Shown piece by piece: positions 5,955-9,799 of a DNA stretch of 9,799 bases. The notes under the pieces are model-generated. The model was not told the DNA's origin. It made no database searches and saw only the letters and a program-made list of their open reading frames with translations. Within the stretch, counting starts at the first letter, position 1. Every line of letters starts with the position of its first letter. The position numbers and the translations under genes are program-made. This DNA is from HGM04593 sp964470845 (lineage in GTDB: Bacteria; Bacteroidota; Bacteroidia; Bacteroidales; Bacteroidaceae): the NCBI GenBank assembly GCA_964470845.1, contig CAYYEL010000082.1:1-9799 (forward strand), read 5' to 3'.

Positions 5955-6953
5955 TTAAAAAATGTTAATCCTCCAAGTTCCACCAACATCTACAATTGAT
6001 TGTTTGTCAATGAGTGCTCCTGCCGAGTTTCCGTTGCTGCCGAATGTATAGTGGAAATTAAGATGCAGGCGCACGTCTTTTGAGCCTTTCATAGGAAAAT
6101 ACTCCCAACCGACGCCAACGCGGGTAATCTCGGTGCCCGACACAACGCAATAATCGGCCCCCGAACCACTCTTGTTTACATCGCACGTTGCCTTTCCAAA
6201 GAATGTGAATTGCTCGCTTGGACTCCACGAAAGTTTGCTCATAATGCTCATATCCTTACCGAAGAATGTGTGGCTGTCGGTGGCGCGGTTCATAATATCA
6301 AGCTCCAATGAAAAGTCGCCCACATTGAATTTGTTTCCAAGGGCAATGTAGCTGATGAATTTTCCGGGCATATACTCAATCATATTGGCCGAGTAAAGTG
6401 TGTTGAACCATCCGTGCGAGCCGCACCACATAAAGTTGTAGGCGTACATATCGCTTGCATTTGCACGGAAAGGGCTCTGCGAATATTGCACCATAAATTT
6501 ATCGCTTCCGCTGTCGGTTGTGTAGGCTGCGCTCACTCCCATCTGATAGCAGGCAATCTGACTGCAATATTCCGAGTAGTAATATATGTCTATTGGAGCT
6601 GTGTCATACTCGTATCCACCAATTCCTACCACCTGTTTACCGCCCGAGAAACTCCAGTTGCCGGTTGTGTAGGTGAGCGTCAGCCAATCTGTTGCATCAA
6701 AATAACTTTGGTCTTTATGTGCCTTGTTTAGACGTTGACGGTACGAGTAGCTGAAGCCCTGTCCAAGCTCGCCGTCCATACGTATGTTAAGATATTTTCC
6801 TTTAAAACCACAATTCTCTTCGATCTTTGTATCATCGACTTTCTCACTCTGGGCGTCGATGCGACCCTCAATTCGCAGATTGATTTTTTTGCTCTGAGCC
6901 CAACCTGTGGCAAAGCAAAGGGCTAAAAGCCCTGTCAGAAGTGTTTTTTTCAT
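5955..6953 (-). CDS. Outer-membrane beta-barrel, porin O/P-like
   Basis: A 332-residue exported protein. A signal peptide is clear: MKK, a hydrophobic core TLLTGLLALCFATG, and a likely cleavage near WAQ at 18-20. The mature part shows alternating polar and hydrophobic strands rich in Tyr, Phe, Gly and Asn with short turns, and ends in VGGTWRINIF, with the terminal Phe expected for insertion by the BAM machinery. The run FDATDWLTLTYTTGNWSFSG, followed by GKQVVGIGGYE, is reminiscent of OprO/OprP-type porins of Bacteroidota. Four or five cysteines in the mature chain (for example C48, C130, C135) are more than usual for a barrel. It is the first gene of an operon with the Gate protein, so it may form the outer-membrane entry or exit pore for the same solute. 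The export and barrel call is firm; the exact porin family was not checked by search. Confidence 0.75.
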   Translation of the reverse strand: MKKTLLTGLLALCFATGWAQSKKINLRIEGRIDAQSEKVDDTKIEENCGFKGKYLNIRMDGELGQGFSYSYRQRLNKAHKDQSYFDATDWLTLTYTTGNWSFSGGKQVVGIGGYEYDTAPIDIYYYSEYCSQIACYQMGVSAAYTTDSGSDKFMVQYSQSPFRANASDMYAYNFMWCGSHGWFNTLYSANMIEYMPGKFISYIALGNKFNVGDFSLELDIMNRATDSHTFFGKDMSIMSKLSWSPSEQFTFFGKATCDVNKSGSGADYCVVSGTEITRVGVGWEYFPMKGSKDVRLHLNFHYTFGSNGNSAGALIDKQSIVDVGGTWRINIF

Positions 6954-6995
6954 TGTTATTGTGTATGTGTTGTTCTGTTCTGTGCCTAATCGTTG

Positions 6996-7003
6996 CGAAT
7001 ATA
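6996..7003 (-). promoter_or_regulatory. Probable -7 box of the porin-Gate operon
   Basis: On the minus strand 7003-6996 reads TATATTCG followed by CA, one base from the TAnnTTTG consensus and the same eight bases as the S9 peptidase box at 7186-7193. It ends 42 bases before the porin ATG. No TTTG is found at the -33 distance, and the surrounding DNA is very A/T-rich, so this is a moderate call. Confidence 0.45.
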
Positions 7004-7025
7004 ATTAAGAATATTTAATTATATT
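6998..7025. repeat. 11-bp palindrome overlapping the porin promoter
   Basis: AATATAATTAA (6998-7008) and TTAATTATATT (7015-7025) are perfect inverted copies with a 6-base centre. One arm covers most of the proposed -7 box of the porin operon, the position expected of an operator. The sequence contains no G or C in the arms, so chance in an A/T-rich gap is a real alternative. Confidence 0.4.
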
Positions 7026-7170
7026 ATAAAAAGTGAAAAAAAATAAACATAATTATTGTTGATTTTTTTCTTATATGTGCCGACACGCTCGGGCTTTATT
7101 TTTTTTGCCATAATTGGAGAATGTACTTTTGCCATCGCTTTAAAAAATATTCGGGGCAGCTTGATATTAC

Positions 7171-7195
7171 TCGCTCGTTTGTTTGTATATTCGCA
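7171..7195 (+). promoter_or_regulatory. S9 peptidase promoter, -7 box with conserved upstream segment
   Basis: TATATTCG at 7186-7193 is one base from TAnnTTTG and ends 33 bases before the peptidase ATG. The preceding TCGCTCGTTTGT (7171-7182) is identical to the segment ahead of the dnaX box, at the same distance; over 25 aligned bases, 22 agree. A second box, TACTTTTG at 7124-7131, fits the -7 consensus better, with a TTTG at 7104-7107, but the 16-base spacing is short. Confidence 0.5.
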
Positions 7196-7226
7196 CATTA
7201 CAAACATAATATTAAATCTATAAAAA

Positions 7227-9677
7227 ATGAAAAAGATTCTTTTGGGGGCGATGCTTATGTGCTCTGTTGTCGTTTCGGCTGTAACCGATACGATAAATGT
7301 TAAGAAATTTATCTACGCAGGGCCTTATCCTGTCAGTGTGCCTTATATGGTCGATTCGGTCGATGTAAATTCCAAAGTGTTCGATATTAAGAGTATGCTC
7401 GATGCTCCTTTGTCGTTCGACCTTCTTGACGGAGGGGCATTGTTCGAGGGGACGCAGTTGCCCGGCGATGATAGGGGGCGTGCGCTTCACCTGCTCTCGT
7501 TTACGCTTCAGGGCGACGAGTATGTAAAGGTGGGGTTGAATGTTTCGGGTCTTTCCGACTATCGTCTTTTTGTTAATGGCGAGCAAAAATCGGCAGGCGA
7601 GATTACTCTTGTGCCATCGACCAACAGTGTAGCTATTAAGTATCTGTCCGATACGTCTCGTGTCGATTCTTTGTGTGTGAGCATTACTTGCGACAAGCAA
7701 GGGGCTGTGTCGTTGCGCGAGGATGGTAAACGTAATTTTGCAATCTCGGACGTTCTTGATGGCACATCAATTGCAGGCGTCTCACTGTCGCCTAATGGGA
7801 AATTTATGATTGTCTCTTATCGCACCACGCACAAGGGGGGCGAGACGTCGGTGCTGCACAAGGTAAAAGAGCTTGCAACCGACAGGGTGGTTGCAAGCAG
7901 CAGCGATTATCTCCGGTGGATGCCCAAAAGCAACTGTTACTACTATACACGCAAGGCGGTAGATGGACGCGAGTTTGTCTGTGTCAACCCTGCCACGGCC
8001 GAGGAGAGAGTGCTTGCGAGGAAGCTGCCTGCGGGATATTTCCGTGTGGCGCCCACCGAGGATTATCTGCTCTACTCGCTCAGCACGGCAGGCCCGGCCG
8101 AGAGAAAAGAAATTTACGAAGTGCTTGAGCCCGACGACCGTCAGCCCGGATGGCGCAACCGTTCTTATATAGCACGCTACAATCTCTCAGATGGCATTAT
8201 GCAGCCGCTTACATTCGGCTACCATAATTCGTGGGCGACAGATATTTCGGCCGATGGTCGTTACATCCTCTTTATGACAAGTAAAAGCCGACTGACCGAA
8301 CGCCCGACAACCCTTTTCTCGCTCTATCGTCTGGAAATTGCAACAATGCAGGTACAGGCGCTTGTCGAGGATGATGGCTTTATAAGTGATGCAAAATTCT
8401 CGTCCGACGGCCGAGAGATTCTCATAATCGGCTCGCCCGAGGCGCTTGGGGGCATCGGAAATATTGTGCCCGAGGGTAAATTCCCTAATATGTTCGACTA
8501 TCAGATGTACATAATGGACATTGCAAGCAAACAGGTAAGGCCCGTAACAAAGAAGTTTAATCCCAGCGTGCAACAGACTGTGTGGAGCAACGATGGTAAC
8601 ATATACTTTACGGCCGAGAATCGCGACTGCGTGAGCCTTTATCGTCTCTTGCCCGCCAACGGGAAAATAGAACAACTGCCTGCAAGTGAAGAACTTGTGA
8701 ATAGTTTTTCGGTTGCAGCCTCGGCTCCCTTGATGGCCTACTATGGACAGAGTGCAGTGAACCCTCAGCGTCTATATGTTTTTAATACCCGCAAGTGTAA
8801 AGAGCAACTGAAAGAGGATACGGCAATCGAGAAACTAAAAAATGTGAAGCTCGGCGAGTGTATCGATTGGAATTTCTTAAGCTCGCGCGGCGACACAATA
8901 TATGGCCGTTACTATCTGCCGCCCAATTTCGATGCCTCGCGCAAATATCCTATGGTGGTTAACTATTATGGCGGGTGCAGTCCCACGGCACGATACTTTT
9001 CGAGCCGTTACCCGCATCATCTGTATGCGGCGCTCGGATACGTGGTGTATGTTGTGCAGCCGAGCGGTGCCAGCGGATTCGGCCAAGAGTTTGGCTCGCG
9101 CCACGTGAACACAGCAGGCGATGGCCCTGCCGATGATATTATCGAGGGTACTAAACGCTTCTGCGACGAACACAGTTTTGTGGATGCAACAAAGATTGGC
9201 TGCATCGGAGCATCGTATGGCGGCTTTATGACACAGTATTTGCAGACAAAGACCGATATATTTGCAGCTGCAATATCGCACGCCGGAATAAGCGACCACA
9301 CAAGCTATTGGGGCGAGGGCTATTGGGGCTACTCGTACAGCGAGGTCAGTATGGCACGCAGCTACCCGTGGAGCCACAAAGAATTATATGTCGAGCACAG
9401 CCCTCTGTACAACGCCGATAAAATTCACACCCCCATATTATTCCTGCACGGTAACGTCGATACTAATGTGCCTGTGGGCGAGAGCATTCAGATGTTCACT
9501 GCTCTGAAACTATTGGGACGCGAGACTGCAATGGTGCTTGTCGATGGACAAGACCACCATATTCTCGATTATGGTAAATATATCCAGTGGCAGAGTACAA
9601 TATTTGCGTGGTTTGCAAAGTGGCTCAAGGGCGACGCCTCGTGGTGGAACGATATTTACAAACCCAAGGCACTGTAA
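7227..9677 (+). CDS. Secreted S9 family (prolyl oligopeptidase-type) serine peptidase
   Basis: An 816-residue exported peptidase. Residues 1-18 are a signal peptide (MKK, hydrophobic core, VSA before the cut). Residues about 25-175 form an extra beta-rich module not needed for catalysis. Residues about 180-540 contain repeated short motifs such as SLSPNGKFMIVSY, ISADGRYILFM and FSSDGREILII, the blades of a beta-propeller that filters substrates by size. The alpha/beta-hydrolase domain fills about 550-805: the oxyanion region NYYGG at 579-583, the nucleophile Ser663 in GASYGG, Asp745 in HGNVDTNVP, and His777 (or His778) in GQDHHIL, so the catalytic triad is complete. The family cleaves short peptides, often after proline or in dipeptide steps; the exact specificity cannot be read here. 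It acts in the periplasm or at the cell surface. It is divergent from the porin operon, with 273 bases between them, and is probably transcribed alone. No T-tailed terminator follows before the palindrome at 9714. Confidence 0.93.
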   Translation: MKKILLGAMLMCSVVVSAVTDTINVKKFIYAGPYPVSVPYMVDSVDVNSKVFDIKSMLDAPLSFDLLDGGALFEGTQLPGDDRGRALHLLSFTLQGDEYVKVGLNVSGLSDYRLFVNGEQKSAGEITLVPSTNSVAIKYLSDTSRVDSLCVSITCDKQGAVSLREDGKRNFAISDVLDGTSIAGVSLSPNGKFMIVSYRTTHKGGETSVLHKVKELATDRVVASSSDYLRWMPKSNCYYYTRKAVDGREFVCVNPATAEERVLARKLPAGYFRVAPTEDYLLYSLSTAGPAERKEIYEVLEPDDRQPGWRNRSYIARYNLSDGIMQPLTFGYHNSWATDISADGRYILFMTSKSRLTERPTTLFSLYRLEIATMQVQALVEDDGFISDAKFSSDGREILIIGSPEALGGIGNIVPEGKFPNMFDYQMYIMDIASKQVRPVTKKFNPSVQQTVWSNDGNIYFTAENRDCVSLYRLLPANGKIEQLPASEELVNSFSVAASAPLMAYYGQSAVNPQRLYVFNTRKCKEQLKEDTAIEKLKNVKLGECIDWNFLSSRGDTIYGRYYLPPNFDASRKYPMVVNYYGGCSPTARYFSSRYPHHLYAALGYVVYVVQPSGASGFGQEFGSRHVNTAGDGPADDIIEGTKRFCDEHSFVDATKIGCIGASYGGFMTQYLQTKTDIFAAAISHAGISDHTSYWGEGYWGYSYSEVSMARSYPWSHKELYVEHSPLYNADKIHTPILFLHGNVDTNVPVGESIQMFTALKLLGRETAMVLVDGQDHHILDYGKYIQWQSTIFAWFAKWLKGDASWWNDIYKPKAL

Positions 9678-9713
9678 GAGAGAAAAAAAGAGGCTGAAAA
9701 AGTCTATATAATA

Positions 9714-9750
9714 TGAACCCCAAAAGTTAGACAAAAACTTTTGGGGTTCA
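9714..9750. repeat. 15-bp perfect palindrome resembling an insertion-sequence end
   Basis: TGAACCCCAAAAGTT (9714-9728) and AACTTTTGGGGTTCA (9736-9750) are perfect inverted copies around AGACAAA. No T-run follows, so it is a poor intrinsic terminator. The string CCCCAAAAGTTAGACA resembles terminal repeats of IS3-family (IS150-group) elements as I remember them. If so, an element begins at 9714 and runs out of the window; no transposase codons are visible in the remaining 49 bases. It could also be a solo terminal repeat or a transcript-end hairpin for the peptidase. Confidence 0.4.
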
Positions 9751-9799
9751 CTTCAGGAGTGCCCATACTGTCAAGATAGAAGTGCAACAAAATTCCCTC

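Noticed and set aside
7079..7106. Hairpin GCCGA/TCGGGC followed by a T-rich run upstream of the S9 peptidase, as a terminator or attenuator
   Set aside because: The stem is only four to five pairs with a bulge, no plus-strand gene ends upstream, and no leader peptide or alternative pairing is evident.
7218..7700. 160-codon minus-strand open frame over the 5' part of the S9 peptidase gene
   Set aside because: Antisense to a signal peptide and mature domain with full family support; composition is Arg/His/Ile-rich as is usual for antisense shadows.
1..9799. CRISPR array, tRNA or rRNA genes, toxin-antitoxin or defence system
   Set aside because: No regularly spaced repeats, no cloverleaf-like G/C stems with CCA context, and every sizeable open frame is explained by housekeeping, envelope or peptidase genes.

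Overview
The window looks like chromosome from a member of the Bacteroidales (phylum Bacteroidota). The reasons are promoter boxes of the TAnnTTTG type ahead of several genes instead of classical -35/-10 boxes, the lack of strong Shine-Dalgarno sequences, an OprO/OprP-like porin with the usual C-terminal Phe, a prolyl-oligopeptidase of the Bacteroidales S9 type, and an extended SDR paired with an Aur1-like PAP2 protein. The genus cannot be fixed by eye. Gene density is high and every gap between genes is under 300 bases.

Layout. Positions 1-58 hold the probable 3' edge and terminator of an upstream gene. Positions 72-323 (+) encode a small 2TM-domain membrane protein whose start codon is unclear, followed by a strong terminator. 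Positions 514-2480 (+) form a two-gene operon with an overlapping stop and start: an NAD(P)-dependent extended SDR and a PAP2/Aur1-like integral membrane enzyme, with the best promoter in the window ahead of it. This pair is a candidate lipid-modifying, possibly sphingolipid, module. Positions 2664-4523 (+) encode DnaX, the clamp-loader subunit of DNA polymerase III, closed by a 15-bp hairpin that may serve both strands. Positions 4567-4735 contain a short minus-strand open frame that looks protein-like but lacks a good start. Positions 4800-6953 (-) form a second two-gene operon: a secreted porin-like beta-barrel and, 9 bases later, a nucleoside-recognition (Gate) domain inner-membrane protein, ended by its own terminator. 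Positions 7227-9677 (+), divergent from the porin operon, encode a secreted 816-residue S9 serine peptidase with an extra N-terminal module. Positions 9714-9750 carry a perfect 15-bp palindrome with the look of an insertion-sequence end; any element would continue outside the window.

How the parts relate. dnaX is housekeeping. The SDR and PAP2 proteins are almost certainly co-translated and probably act on the same membrane lipid. The porin and Gate protein could form an outer- plus inner-membrane route for a small solute, and the divergent secreted peptidase could supply peptides in the same compartment, but nothing in the sequence fixes the substrate. Four transcription units (SDR, dnaX, porin, S9 peptidase) have a TAnnTTTG-like box ending about 28-42 bases before the chosen ATG, which supports the start choices. 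No CRISPR array, tRNA, rRNA or recognisable defence system was seen, and most of the window is ordinary chromosomal content.
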